Origin: SIG598 sp045605025
GTDB taxonomy: Bacteria > Bacillota > Clostridia > Oscillospirales > Acutalibacteraceae
DNA: 54,167 nucleotides
Reading direction: 5' to 3'
NCBI GenBank assembly: GCA_045605025.1
Contig: JAZUPE010000064.1
Span: forward strand, 1 to 54,167
A program made the position numbers and the translations under genes. The notes beneath the pieces were generated by a model, which was not told the DNA's origin, searched no databases, and saw only the letters and a program-made list of their open reading frames with translations. Below are positions 38,916 to 47,446 of this stretch, one piece after another; position 1 is the stretch's first letter; every line of letters starts with the position of its first letter.

Positions 38916-40472
38916 ATGAACAATAAACTCAGCGCGGACGAGTTTTCCGCACAGATAAACGCCCTGCTTGATGAAGGCGATTATTCGCAGGCTCTGAGCC
39001 TGTGCAACAGCTTTGATATACAGAATGAGACCGATCCCGACATGAAGGTCACCGTGCTGGTAATGCGCGCATTCAGCCACATGGCTGCGGGTGACACCGA
39101 AAGTGCCGTTGCCGACCAGCTTTCCGCGTTCAATGCCGCGGATGATCTTACTGCCCTTGACCAGATGAGCATCGCGGAGGACGCTCTCAAGGCGCAAATG
39201 CCCTTTGATTTCTGCGCCAGACTGTTCTCCTGCTCCGGTGAACGACTTGAGCGGGAGGGCGAAGATTACGCTATGGCGGCAGGCGCGTTCAACAAGGCGG
39301 GAATATGCCTTTTCCGCCAGGGAGCTCATACTTCCGAGGAGAAGCACTGTTTCTACAGAGCCATGGACTGCATGAATTCGATCGGGCGGGAGAATCTGAC
39401 CACGGAACACCGTGATGTGCTAAAAGCGCTCATACAGAGCAATCTTGCAGAGTGTCTGTCGCGCGAAGGAGAAACCGCGGAGGCGATGGAGCTGTATGAG
39501 CAGGCAGCTGAAGTGTTCCGCAAACACCTCAGTGACGAGGATAACATGTGCCTGACTCACTACGCGATCTGCCAGCGCTGCCTTTCGGATATATACCGGA
39601 CAGGTGATGAGAATATTCATGCTCATGCCTGCCTTTCCCGCTCAATAGCCGAGCTTGAGCGCAGGCGCGGCAAGCTGCCGGATCAGCTGCTGCTGCATCT
39701 GGCGGTGTGCTATAACGCGCGGGGCACACTGCGGTTCCAGATGGGCGACTATGAGGGTGAGGTAGAAGACTGCACCCGTTCATTGCAGCTTCGTGAGGAA
39801 CTGGAGGACGAACCGAACGCCAGAGCTACGGTCATCTCCAACCGCGCAGAGGCATATGCCATGCTCAAACAGTTCGATCATGCCCGGGATGATTTTCTCA
39901 AGGCGGTGGAGCTGCTTGATACGATTCCCGAAAGCATCCCGGCAGAGATTTCCGCTGCCACCAGACTTTATTCGCTTGGTCAGCTTTGTACCGAGCAGAA
40001 CCGACCGGAGGAAGCTTCCGATGCGTTCCGTTCGGCAGCCTGCAGACTGGCTGATATCCGCGCAAAGAATCCTGAAGATACCGAATACACGATGGAGCAG
40101 CTGACAGATATCGAAGCCCTTGCGCGCATGCGGCTTGGCGCCGCGCTGTACCAGTGCAGCGATCGTGATTATTTTGAAGTCATGAGCGAGGGGCGAGAGG
40201 CGGTACTGCTCACCGAGCAGCTGCCGCTGACCGCGGAGCGCGCTGCCCGTCTCGCCGCGCTGCATATTTCTCTTGGTGAATTGCTTGAGACCTTTGACGA
40301 ACAGGAAGCCGCGCGCATCGAATACGAAATTGCCGAGGAGTACCGAGACGAGGGAATTGCCCTTCTGCTGTCAGAGCCGGGTTCCGACGATGGCGAAGAA
40401 GACATATATGAGGAATTCGAGAACGACGGCGGTATATGGGAAGATTTTGGCGATAACACTCCTCAGGGCTGA
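38916..40472 (+). CDS. Tetratricopeptide-repeat protein
   Basis: 518 residues with GAGGT upstream. Pairs of amphipathic helices run through the protein: GDYSQALSLCNSF, the AMELYEQAAEVFRK pair, GDYEGEVEDCTRSLQL, QFDHARDDFLKAVELL, RPEEASDAFRSAACRL and EQEAARIEYEIAEEY, which fits at least seven TPR-like units. There is no signal peptide or membrane helix, so it is cytoplasmic. The last 35 residues are very acidic (EEDIYEEFENDGG). TPR proteins act as scaffolds; the partner is unknown. Its 3' end overlaps a converging minus-strand gene by 102 bp. Confidence 0.85.
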   Translation: MNNKLSADEFSAQINALLDEGDYSQALSLCNSFDIQNETDPDMKVTVLVMRAFSHMAAGDTESAVADQLSAFNAADDLTALDQMSIAEDALKAQMPFDFCARLFSCSGERLEREGEDYAMAAGAFNKAGICLFRQGAHTSEEKHCFYRAMDCMNSIGRENLTTEHRDVLKALIQSNLAECLSREGETAEAMELYEQAAEVFRKHLSDEDNMCLTHYAICQRCLSDIYRTGDENIHAHACLSRSIAELERRRGKLPDQLLLHLAVCYNARGTLRFQMGDYEGEVEDCTRSLQLREELEDEPNARATVISNRAEAYAMLKQFDHARDDFLKAVELLDTIPESIPAEISAATRLYSLGQLCTEQNRPEEASDAFRSAACRLADIRAKNPEDTEYTMEQLTDIEALARMRLGAALYQCSDRDYFEVMSEGREAVLLTEQLPLTAERAARLAALHISLGELLETFDEQEAARIEYEIAEEYRDEGIALLLSEPGSDDGEEDIYEEFENDGGIWEDFGDNTPQG

Positions 40473-40661
40473 CAGACCGCTCCCTTCAAACACACTTTCA
40501 ATGATGCCGTTCCCGCTGCCGGCCAGCGCGGGAACGGCATTTTCGTCCATGGCGCACCGTGCGGAATAATTGATCTGTCCCACGGCAGCAATCAGACAGA
40601 ACAGCGTCAGTGTGCTAAGCATGGATATGATGAATCTGCGGGTGGTAACGGATAATCTCAT
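40371..40661 (-). CDS. Small membrane protein downstream of spoIIP (overlaps TPR gene)
   Basis: 96 residues from ATG 40661, with AAAGGA eight bases upstream and 31 bp after the spoIIP stop. Residues 10-30 and 70-93 are hydrophobic helices separated by a Gly/Ala-rich loop. The first 60 residues are non-overlapping and look genuine. The second helix is encoded antisense to the acidic tail of the TPR gene and could be a composition artefact. If real it is the third gene of the gpr-spoIIP operon and may have a sporulation role, which is inference. Confidence 0.45.
   Translation of the reverse strand: MRLSVTTRRFIISMLSTLTLFCLIAAVGQINYSARCAMDENAVPALAGSGNGIIESVFEGSGLSALRSVIAKIFPYTAVVLEFLIYVFFAIVGTRL
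40506..40543 (+). terminator. Terminator after the TPR gene
   Basis: GCCGTTCCCGC/GCGGGAACGGC (40506-40516 with 40528-40538), then ATTTT. It lies inside the opposite-strand small membrane gene. Confidence 0.8.
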
Positions 40662-40692
40662 TTCTTTTTCCTTTCTGTTTCCTGTCAGTGCA

Positions 40693-41934
40693 TTATTTTG
40701 CTGACACATCGTAACTCAGCAGCAGATCGGCGATGGCGTCACCCATAAGCTCCGCGGAAAAAAGTGCTTCCTCCAGAGTGTTTGCATCAGTGCCGAATTC
40801 CAGCAGCAGTGAGTTGGGAGTCATGTGCATGTTGTATCGGTAGGGGGCGAAATTGACCGGTCTCATCAGCCCGGGATGTTTCTCCTGTGCCGACTGCTGA
40901 ATCTGCAGAGCCATGGTCAGATTCTTTTCCCAGTCAGGGAAATACAGTCTGCCGTTCGCGTCACAGCCGGTGATTATCATCACCTGAGCGGCTTTTCTGC
41001 CGTCTATGAGTGCGGTGGGTTTCAGCTTGGTTCCGTCGTCATATGTGATAGCATCGCGGTGTACATCCAGCACCATCTCGATGGACGGGTATTCTTTCAG
41101 ATATTTCTCTATTGTGTCAAGCGCGCGGTCGTAGGAGCCGTTGTAGCGCGGGTGGTCGTGTGTTTCCGTGGCGTGGAGCGTGCGAATGCCTGCTGCTTCC
41201 AGCTTCTGAGCCAGCACATCGCCCACCGCGACGACGCTCTGCGAACTGTCGGTGGTTCTCGGACTGTAATCGGGACTGTAGAATCCGTTTGCGCTCTGAG
41301 CATAGCATTCGGTGGTGTGAGTGTGTACAATGAGCACCTGATATCCCGCGTTCAGTTTGATCCTGCAGTCGGCTTTTTTCTCAAGCAGACTCTCAAAGTC
41401 CGGAGTGTATCCGGTGGAGTTTTTTACGTATATTGATCCCACTTTCGTGCCGCTGTCTCCCAGCTGTTTTTCCAGAACCGGAAGTGAACCTTCAGACGGT
41501 GAAGCCGATGTGGTTGGCGATGCGGTCGCAGAGGTGGAAGCGGCAGTCATTGTTGTGGTGGTTGTGCTGCCTGATGTCACAGGGGAGAGAGAACTTCCGG
41601 ACACGGTTTCCATGCTTTGCTCCGGAAGCTGAACGGACATTGCCGCCGCGCTGATGCGCTTCATCACCGGCAGCAAGCCGTCCGTGGTCAGCCACAGCGG
41701 CAGGGTTATCATCGCCGCCGCAAGCAGCAGCCCTGCGGCGATCCGTACCAGCGGCCGGCGCTTCACTTGTCTGCCGCGGGCGGTACGCTTTGCCGGTTCA
41801 ACTGCAGTCTGTACCGGAATACTCCTGTCCGGAGAGGGAACTGCCATAACAGAGTAAGTTCGTCCTGTGCTCCCTGAATCCCCTCCGGCAGCGTTGCCGG
41901 AAATGGAATCTGATTCCGTCCTGTATATTGCCAT
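40693..41934 (-). CDS. spoIIP: Stage II sporulation protein P
   Basis: 413 residues. A long cytoplasmic N-terminus of about 65 residues precedes one membrane helix (about 67-87). A Thr/Ser-rich linker (about 110-150) leads to the SpoIIP domain with VLIVHTHTTECY (catalytic HTHxxE-type motif), DVLAQKLEAAGI, YDRALDTIEKYL and VLDVHRDAI, ending with NSLLLEFGTDANTLEEAL. SpoIIP is the amidase/endopeptidase of the DMP machine that drives septal peptidoglycan thinning and engulfment. It follows gpr on the same strand, the conserved order in spore formers. AGGAGG precedes the start. Confidence 0.95.
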   Translation of the reverse strand: MAIYRTESDSISGNAAGGDSGSTGRTYSVMAVPSPDRSIPVQTAVEPAKRTARGRQVKRRPLVRIAAGLLLAAAMITLPLWLTTDGLLPVMKRISAAAMSVQLPEQSMETVSGSSLSPVTSGSTTTTTMTAASTSATASPTTSASPSEGSLPVLEKQLGDSGTKVGSIYVKNSTGYTPDFESLLEKKADCRIKLNAGYQVLIVHTHTTECYAQSANGFYSPDYSPRTTDSSQSVVAVGDVLAQKLEAAGIRTLHATETHDHPRYNGSYDRALDTIEKYLKEYPSIEMVLDVHRDAITYDDGTKLKPTALIDGRKAAQVMIITGCDANGRLYFPDWEKNLTMALQIQQSAQEKHPGLMRPVNFAPYRYNMHMTPNSLLLEFGTDANTLEEALFSAELMGDAIADLLLSYDVSAK

Positions 41935-41996
41935 TCTGTTTCCTCCTGCCTTTTTGCTATAACAATATGCGGCAGGACAGGCATATATGAGCGGCG

Positions 41997-42851
41997 CTAC
42001 AGCTCGATCAGTTCTGTCGGATCGATTGACGGGTGCAGAGCCTGATTGATCGCAAGTGCGGTGAGACGGGCGGCACGATCGATAAGCAGATCGATCTCCC
42101 TCGGCGTAACGATCATTCCCCTGCCGTCTGGTTTTGCGGCGTTTCTGATGCCGCCGGTCAGGTCGTAGGCAAGGGTGGAAGCGTCCACCACAGTAGGAAC
42201 ACCAACGGCAATAACGGGCACTCCCAGCTCATTTTTTGAGATAGCAGGACGGCAGTTGCCCACGCCGGCTCCCGGCTGGATGCCTGTGTCGCTTATCTGA
42301 ACAGTGCGACCCAGTCGATCAAGACTGCGTGATGCCAGCGCGTCGATCACAACCACCACGGCGGGCTGTACGGAACGGCACACTGACGCTATCAGTTCCA
42401 CGGCCTCCACTCCGGTCTGTCCAAGCACACCGGGTGCGATAACCGCGCAGGGGCGCAGCCCGCCGGTTCCGGTTGTTCTGCTCATCTCGCGCAGAATATG
42501 ACGTGTAGCGGGAATCATTGATGCCGCTCTCGGACCGAGGGCATCCGGCGTGATGGAATGATTGCCGAGTCCGGCAATCAGAACCGTGCCTTCCGGCGGC
42601 AGCAGTTCAATAAGTATCCGTGAAAGACTTTCATATTTCTCCTCCGGAAGAAATGCGTGGTCGGTGAGCGGCGGCAGTGTGACGGTAACGTATCTTCCCT
42701 TCGGTCTGCCAAGCTGCCGCGCAGCATTGTCCGTTTCTATGGTCATGTCAGCAACGGTAACGCCGTCGTCGTCAGTTTCCGTGCATCGCACTCCGCTGCA
42801 CTCCGGAAATTGTTCTCTGGTTTCCAGCGCAAGATCGGTTCTCAGTTCCAT
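41997..42851 (-). CDS. gpr: Germination protease GPR
   Basis: 284 residues. The N-terminal RTDLALE, VADMTIETDNAA and GRYVTVTLPPL, then LIAGLGNHSITPDALGPR and VVIDALASRSLDRLGRTVQISDTGI, are the GPR signature, with both key Asp (PDALGP and IDALAS) present. GPR is made as a zymogen in the forespore and degrades small acid-soluble proteins at germination. GAAGGGAG precedes the ATG. The length is shorter than the roughly 370 of Bacillus, as in many Clostridia. An upstream element resembling a sigma-G promoter is noted separately. Confidence 0.95.
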   Translation of the reverse strand: MELRTDLALETREQFPECSGVRCTETDDDGVTVADMTIETDNAARQLGRPKGRYVTVTLPPLTDHAFLPEEKYESLSRILIELLPPEGTVLIAGLGNHSITPDALGPRAASMIPATRHILREMSRTTGTGGLRPCAVIAPGVLGQTGVEAVELIASVCRSVQPAVVVVIDALASRSLDRLGRTVQISDTGIQPGAGVGNCRPAISKNELGVPVIAVGVPTVVDASTLAYDLTGGIRNAAKPDGRGMIVTPREIDLLIDRAARLTALAINQALHPSIDPTELIEL

Positions 42852-42894
42852 ACCGTTTCTCCCTTCCGGTTGTGTAGTTTTGGTGATCTCCGGT

Positions 42895-42923
42895 TAGCAT
42901 TCCCTGAGATGCAGGGAATAATC
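42895..42923 (-). promoter_or_regulatory. Possible sigma-G-type promoter of gpr
   Basis: Minus-strand GATTA (42923-42919), 17 bp, AATGCTA (42901-42895) partly match the forespore consensus GAATA-17/18-CATACTA. An 8-bp dyad ATTCCCTG/CAGGGAAT (42899-42919) lies across the spacer. Low confidence. Confidence 0.3.
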
Positions 42924-42969
42924 ACACTTTTTACGGCTTGTACACATCGGCAAAAAAGCTGTTTGGGTA

Positions 42970-42998
42970 TTGACCTTTTGGGATAATTATGTCATAAT
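42970..42998 (+). promoter_or_regulatory. Promoter of the zinc-ribbon gene cluster
   Basis: TTGACC (42970-42975), 17 bp, CATAAT (42993-42998). A second TTGACA begins at 42998 with TATAAT only 6 bp on, so it is not a pair. Confidence 0.65.
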
Positions 42999-43079
42999 TG
43001 ACAGAGATTATAATGTGTATATGTATCCCGCCACCGGCATGGATGAATATACGCGAATATACAGTCAGGGAGATGCCTT

Positions 43080-43898
43080 ATGCGAGTTTGTCTCAACTGC
43101 GGAAAAAACATTCGTGATGGTGCAGATTTCTGCACTTCCTGCGGCGCACCTGCTCCTGCCGCCGCTCCTGATTTCAACGCCGAAAACGCACAGACCGGCA
43201 GTGATTCGACTTCCGCCGGATTCAATGCCGGTGCCGCCTCTTATGGCACCACGGGCGGACTTTCTACCGACGTACCGCTGATTACACTTGCTCCCGAGCG
43301 CAATCCGCTTTCCAGACAGCGGCTGCTTCGCACCGGAAAGCTGATGCTTGCGGTAATTGCAATCATAGCGATAGCCATCGGCGGCGTCTTTGCCGCAGCG
43401 TATCTGAGAGTCAATCCCGCCAAGGACAACCCATTTGAGGAGTCGTCTCTGTCCGGTGAAAGCTATCGCAAATGCCGCGCGCTGGTTAACGATGTGCGCA
43501 ACGACAATTTCGACCTCATCATCGAGGATGTTATCCAGATGCAAGGCGATTTCAAGGATTACAATTTCCTGATGCGCTATGAGGAACTGTTCAAGGAAAT
43601 CGTTCCCGATGACAGCAGTGACCCGACCGCAATTTTGTACCGGAAGTGCTGCTATTGCGTGACCTACGCCGAATTCCTTGCCAAGAAGTACGAAAACTAT
43701 TCCAGCAGTGGTCTGCTGGCTGCCCTCTATCTGGACGATGCCGAGCGTTACCGCAGCCACGCTGATACACTCTGGGAAAAGCTGGAAACCGCCCAGACTC
43801 AGGAACATCTGCAGATAATCATCGATTACTGCCGTGATAACAAGATAATCTATCTCAAGGATTCCGAAACGGTGTCGGTTTCCGATGCCGCTGCGTAA
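43080..43898 (+). CDS. Zinc-ribbon membrane protein (first of three)
   Basis: 272 residues, GGGAGA before ATG. A zinc ribbon opens the protein (CLNCGKNI and CTSCGAP, residues 4-22), then a disordered Ala/Gly/Ser linker, one membrane helix (about 87-110, LMLAVIAIIAIAIGGVFAA), and a helical extracytoplasmic C-terminal domain of about 160 residues containing RKCCYCVTYAEF. The family is of the zinc_ribbon_2 type and no specific function is known. It is the first gene of a three-gene plus-strand set with the same architecture, so the products may work together at the membrane. Confidence 0.8.
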   Translation: MRVCLNCGKNIRDGADFCTSCGAPAPAAAPDFNAENAQTGSDSTSAGFNAGAASYGTTGGLSTDVPLITLAPERNPLSRQRLLRTGKLMLAVIAIIAIAIGGVFAAAYLRVNPAKDNPFEESSLSGESYRKCRALVNDVRNDNFDLIIEDVIQMQGDFKDYNFLMRYEELFKEIVPDDSSDPTAILYRKCCYCVTYAEFLAKKYENYSSSGLLAALYLDDAERYRSHADTLWEKLETAQTQEHLQIIIDYCRDNKIIYLKDSETVSVSDAAA

Positions 43899-43975
43899 TC
43901 CGCAGCATGTACATATTCCGCGTTCCTGCGGACATCGCATGATAAAACACAATTTTGAAAGGATAGGTAAATATT

Positions 43976-44428
43976 ATGAATTGCAGATTCTGCGGTAATT
44001 TTGTTCCCGAAGGAAAAGACAGCTGCCAGGTATGCGGCCGCCGTCCCGACGAGGAGCCTATCGGCAAGCTGCTGAGCGAAAATCAGCCTGTCACTACCAT
44101 GCAGACCGTTGAGCCTGCTCAGACTGCTGAAGCTCCTGTTGCAAGAAAGCGCCCCACCGGTCTGTTCCTCCCCCTGCTTATGATCGCTATCAGTGCTGCC
44201 GGCTGGTTCTATGGCATTTCCACCGGCATCCATGAGGATTTTGCCACACTGTATGCATCTGTGTTCGGCACCGGAACCCATGCTTCCGACAATGTTGTAA
44301 CCTTCGACGGAGCCAGCGAGCGTACCGGTCTGCTGCTGATTGCCGCAGCCGCTCTCCTGCTGACTGTTATCGGTGTTGCCGGCGTTGTCATGCTGCTCAA
44401 GCGCATTTACAACCGTATCAAGTACTGA
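43976..44428 (+). CDS. Zinc-ribbon membrane protein (second of three)
   Basis: 150 residues, AAAGGATAGG upstream. It begins directly with the ribbon CRFCGNFV and CQVCGRRP (3-20), followed by a short linker and two membrane helices (about 60-78 and 118-142) with a loop of about 40 residues outside. The C-terminus KRIYNRIKY is basic and cytoplasmic. No family is recognised beyond the zinc ribbon. It is 77 bp downstream of the first ribbon gene. Confidence 0.78.
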   Translation: MNCRFCGNFVPEGKDSCQVCGRRPDEEPIGKLLSENQPVTTMQTVEPAQTAEAPVARKRPTGLFLPLLMIAISAAGWFYGISTGIHEDFATLYASVFGTGTHASDNVVTFDGASERTGLLLIAAAALLLTVIGVAGVVMLLKRIYNRIKY

Positions 44429-44519
44429 TTAATACTGTCCTGCGGAACAGTTTCCGCACAAGCTGAAATACTTCCCGGCTGAACACCGGATCATTTTTTC
44501 CCGAAAGGAGTTGTCGGAT

Positions 44520-45116
44520 ATGGTGTGCGGAAAATGCTCCGCTATTAATGACGACGGCGATCGTTTCTGTTTCAAATGCGGTGCCCCGCTTCCCGGCGGA
44601 AATCAGTCGGACAGCAGTGCCGGTCCTGAACCCCGCGGAACACAAGCTCAGTCTGCCGGCGGCGAAAATTTCAAGCCTACTACCGAGGATCGTCTTGCCA
44701 TCAGCGCTACTACAACGCTTGCAGCTAAGAAAGCGCGAATCTCCGATGTCAAGAGCATGCGTCCCCTGACTCAGGCTGCCTACAATATTGTCGAGTCGGA
44801 GCGCGGTCCGGTCTATTCAACGCTGATTTCTCTGCTGCACATAATCATTTCTCTGGTGATTGTCGCCGATATCATTCTGATTTTCGACACCGTCAATCTG
44901 ATTGTATCCTCCAGTACCAGCAGCAAGATCGAAGGCGGTCTTTACGACACCGTATATAAGGATCTGACCGGAGAGAACCAGATGCGCCTTTTCTGGGCTC
45001 TGGCTATCTTTGTTGTGCTTGTCCTTGCCTTCGTTGCTATCGGTCGTCTGAGCATCCGCATCAACAAGGTTAACCGCAAGAGAAAGCGCGAGAACCTCAA
45101 TTCCAGAATCGGCTGA
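44520..45116 (+). CDS. Zinc-ribbon membrane protein (third of three)
   Basis: 198 residues from ATG 44520, nine bases after AAAGGAG; the TTG at 44511 abuts that site. The ribbon is CGKCSAIN and CFKCGAPLPG (3-24), then a linker, and two membrane helices (about 100-130 and 160-183). The C-terminus is highly basic (NRKRKRENLNSR). A terminator follows. Like its two neighbours it probably sits in the membrane with the ribbon in the cytoplasm. The role is unknown. Confidence 0.78.
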   Translation: MVCGKCSAINDDGDRFCFKCGAPLPGGNQSDSSAGPEPRGTQAQSAGGENFKPTTEDRLAISATTTLAAKKARISDVKSMRPLTQAAYNIVESERGPVYSTLISLLHIIISLVIVADIILIFDTVNLIVSSSTSSKIEGGLYDTVYKDLTGENQMRLFWALAIFVVLVLAFVAIGRLSIRINKVNRKRKRENLNSRIG

Positions 45117-45148
45117 TAAACCAACCACTTCTGGTCAATCAAAATCAA

Positions 45149-45195
45149 AACCGCCGCACGGTCTGCAGCCCTGCAGATCATGCGGCGGTTCTTTT
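45149..45195 (+). terminator. Terminator of the zinc-ribbon cluster
   Basis: AACCGCCGCA/TGCGGCGGTT (45149-45158 with 45181-45190), inner TCTGCAG/CTGCAGA stem, then CTTTTGTTTTG. It also faces the end of the converging XRE gene. Confidence 0.85.
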
Positions 45196-45204
45196 GTTTT
45201 GCGT

Positions 45205-45768
45205 TTATTCGCTGTCGGGGTTTATAAGAACGGGCTGCCCGAGGAAACCCTTGTACTTCACCTCCGCGGCGTGTCTGAGTCTGTAGGATGCTTCACCTCT
45301 GCCAAGTGCTTCTGTTATGCCCCTGATCTCGTTCTGCACATCTTTTTCGGTGGCGTACCACCCCAGAAGCACGGCGTGCTCTCCCCAGAAGCTGACGCGG
45401 TCAATCCCGTTGAGAATGAATCGGGGCTGATTTTTTCCGGGAAAGGCTATGGGTGAGCATTTCACCGAGCGGCAGATGACAACATTCTGACCGTCAAAGG
45501 TGGTGATGGCAATTCCGCCGCCTGACGGGGCATACACCGCGGGTTTTTCCTCCGGCGCTTCCGCTGTGTTGGAAACGTCGTTGAGCAGATAGTCCAGCGA
45601 GATGTTAAGTTCTCTTGAAATGGCGATCAGCTTTTCGGTTTCGGGGTAGCCGCTGTCCGATTCCCATTTCGATACTGCCTGACGGGAAACGCCCAGAAGT
45701 TCCGCGAGACCTTCCTGAGTAATGCCCCTCTGTTTCCTGATTTCTCTGAGATTATCTCCAAAACTCAT
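45205..45768 (-). CDS. XRE-family regulator with C-terminal sensor-like region
   Basis: 187 residues from ATG 45768 (AAAGGAT upstream); the longer ORF start lies beyond the promoter. Residues 1-65 are a Cro/CI helix-turn-helix (LREIRKQRGITQEGLAELL, GVSRQAVSKWES, YPETEKL). Residues about 95-187 form a separate region with strands such as IAITTFDGQNVVICR and VSFWGEHAVLLGWYATEKD; it is not a known family to me and may bind a ligand. It has a promoter of its own (45802-45830), and the dyads just upstream (45844-45870) could be its operator. Confidence 0.8.
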   Translation of the reverse strand: MSFGDNLREIRKQRGITQEGLAELLGVSRQAVSKWESDSGYPETEKLIAISRELNISLDYLLNDVSNTAEAPEEKPAVYAPSGGGIAITTFDGQNVVICRSVKCSPIAFPGKNQPRFILNGIDRVSFWGEHAVLLGWYATEKDVQNEIRGITEALGRGEASYRLRHAAEVKYKGFLGQPVLINPDSE

Positions 45769-45801
45769 TTTGAGAATATCCTTTCGTGATTTGATGGCTC
45801 G

Positions 45802-45830
45802 ATTATACACCCGTAGGGTAAATTTGGCCA
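45802..45830 (-). promoter_or_regulatory. Promoter of the 45205 XRE gene
   Basis: Minus-strand TGGCCA (45830-45825), 17 bp, TATAAT (45807-45802). Confidence 0.6.
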
Positions 45831-45843
45831 CCAACCTGCGTTT

Positions 45844-45870
45844 GCAATTGCGCAACGCAAGGTTGCGTTG
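45844..45870. repeat. Adjacent inverted repeats upstream of the XRE promoter
   Basis: GCAATTGC (45844-45851) abuts CAACGCAA-GG-TTGCGTTG (45853-45870), a perfect 8-bp dyad, immediately upstream of the -35. The minus-strand RNA hairpin has no U-run, so an operator is more likely than a terminator. Confidence 0.6.
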
Positions 45871-45896
45871 GCTTTGCTGTGCGGTTTTTGCGTGTA

Positions 45897-47360
45897 TCAG
45901 CTGGCAAAAACATAAGGGATACCGAGAGCGCCTTCAAAGGTGTACACCAGAACCTCGTCGCCTTTTTCGTAAGAATAATACCTCTCGCTGCCGGTTTTGA
46001 CCTGCATCTCCCTGCCTCCGGACAGCCGGAGCTTGATGTAATAAGTGTCCGGACCGCGCCTGCTGCGGGAGATGTGCTTGTCCACCATAACTGCCTGCTG
46101 TGCGGCCGGAGTGGAATTGTCAAAGTCATAATTGATCTGCGCGGCGACACCGAGCGCGTAAAAGAGCAGGAACATACACAGTATTGCAAGTATCGACTTG
46201 CGTCTGCGCCACTCCTTTGTACACAGCATCACCGCTCCGAGCAGAAAAGCAAATCCGATTGCTCCCGCAAGGATCAGTTTACCGATTCCGGTGATGTTGA
46301 AATCCATAAGCGAGCGCAGCGCAGGAAGCAGGGAGGAAAAGAGTACCAGCGTAAAAATCGACACCTTGCCCTTGCACTCCTTGTTTTCCAGCATAGTCAG
46401 CTCGCCGGGGAAGCAGATATATGCGGCCAGCAGCACCGGCAGCGCGATAATCGACAGAATAGAAAATAGCTTGTATGGCACGTCGATGAACATCCACGGC
46501 AGATTGACAAGGCCGAGATATACGCCGAAGCATATCTTAAGCACGCGGAAAATCCTGCCTCTTTTCCCGTCAGGCAGAACGGTATCCTCCGCGGTTTCTT
46601 CGGGCTGGGATTTCGCCTTGATAGCGGCTATCGTCACCTTGCCTGGTGCAATGTCCTTCAGAAGACCGGCAAGAGATGATTTTTCGTCAGCTGCCATAAG
46701 GTTAAAACGGTATTTCTTTCCTGCGGTTTTTATCACCGCCTGTTCCCTGACGATATTGGGAAGCTCCCTGATGTGTATCGACCGGATGGTATCGACGGGA
46801 ATGATGATGTCCGTTTTGTCCGGCTGGCGGAATTCCTCGCCGGTCTGCAGCAGAGACTCGTCGATGCCCTTGAAATCTGAGCCGACATAATAGGCTATCA
46901 GTTCCTTGCCGCGGCAAACCAGCTGATAGCGTTTGCTGTTCCAGGGGTTGACCACCAGTGTCAGCGGACGGAGTTTTTCCGAAAGGCGCTGATCTTCTTC
47001 GGTCAGTTCGGTTTCCGGTTGTGCGGCAATCTCAGTATTTTTCTTCTTCGGTATTGCGCCCCATATAAGAAGCGCGCCAAACATCGCCGCGACAGCTATT
47101 CCGTTCCACGGCTTCGGAAGAAGGCGGGGAATCATTATCAGTGAAAGGCCTGCATAGCTGAAAACAAAGCCTTTCCAACCAGTCAGCATGCTGGTGAGCG
47201 CACCCAGACCGGTTCCGACGATGCCGACAAGGTATATCGCGCGCTGCCACATACGTGTGTGCGCTCCGGTGAGAATGCCGTCAAAGATAATGCCCAGTGT
47301 GATTGCGGCAATCAGCACAACTACGCAGACCGCAATACGGATCTTAGTTGATTTCTTCAC
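45897..47360 (-). CDS. Hypothetical polytopic membrane protein with central soluble domain
   Basis: 487 residues from GTG 47360 (GAGAGGA eight bases before). Four N-terminal helices (within about 5-110), a soluble segment of about 150 residues with ELIAYYVGSDFKGIDESLL and IIIPVDTIRSIHIREL, then five more helices (about 275-430) and a C-terminal basic/soluble tail ending YVFAS. The soluble segment resembles a PH-like module in strand pattern, matching the PH-domain gene next door, but the resemblance is impressionistic. No family is recognised. It lies between the PH gene and the XRE gene on the same strand. Confidence 0.7.
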   Translation of the reverse strand: MKKSTKIRIAVCVVVLIAAITLGIIFDGILTGAHTRMWQRAIYLVGIVGTGLGALTSMLTGWKGFVFSYAGLSLIMIPRLLPKPWNGIAVAAMFGALLIWGAIPKKKNTEIAAQPETELTEEDQRLSEKLRPLTLVVNPWNSKRYQLVCRGKELIAYYVGSDFKGIDESLLQTGEEFRQPDKTDIIIPVDTIRSIHIRELPNIVREQAVIKTAGKKYRFNLMAADEKSSLAGLLKDIAPGKVTIAAIKAKSQPEETAEDTVLPDGKRGRIFRVLKICFGVYLGLVNLPWMFIDVPYKLFSILSIIALPVLLAAYICFPGELTMLENKECKGKVSIFTLVLFSSLLPALRSLMDFNITGIGKLILAGAIGFAFLLGAVMLCTKEWRRRKSILAILCMFLLFYALGVAAQINYDFDNSTPAAQQAVMVDKHISRSRRGPDTYYIKLRLSGGREMQVKTGSERYYSYEKGDEVLVYTFEGALGIPYVFAS

Positions 47361-47383
47361 TTTTCCAGTCCTCTCTGATTTCA

Positions 47384-47435
47384 AAAAATGCGCCCCGCAT
47401 GGCAGCATCCCAAGGATGACGTCACGCGGGGCGCA
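47384..47435 (-). terminator. Terminator of the PH-domain gene
   Basis: Minus-strand TGCGCCCCGC/GCGGGGCGCA (47435-47426 with 47398-47389) followed by TTTTTTG. Confidence 0.9.
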
Positions 47436-47446
47436 GTGCCGTTTGA

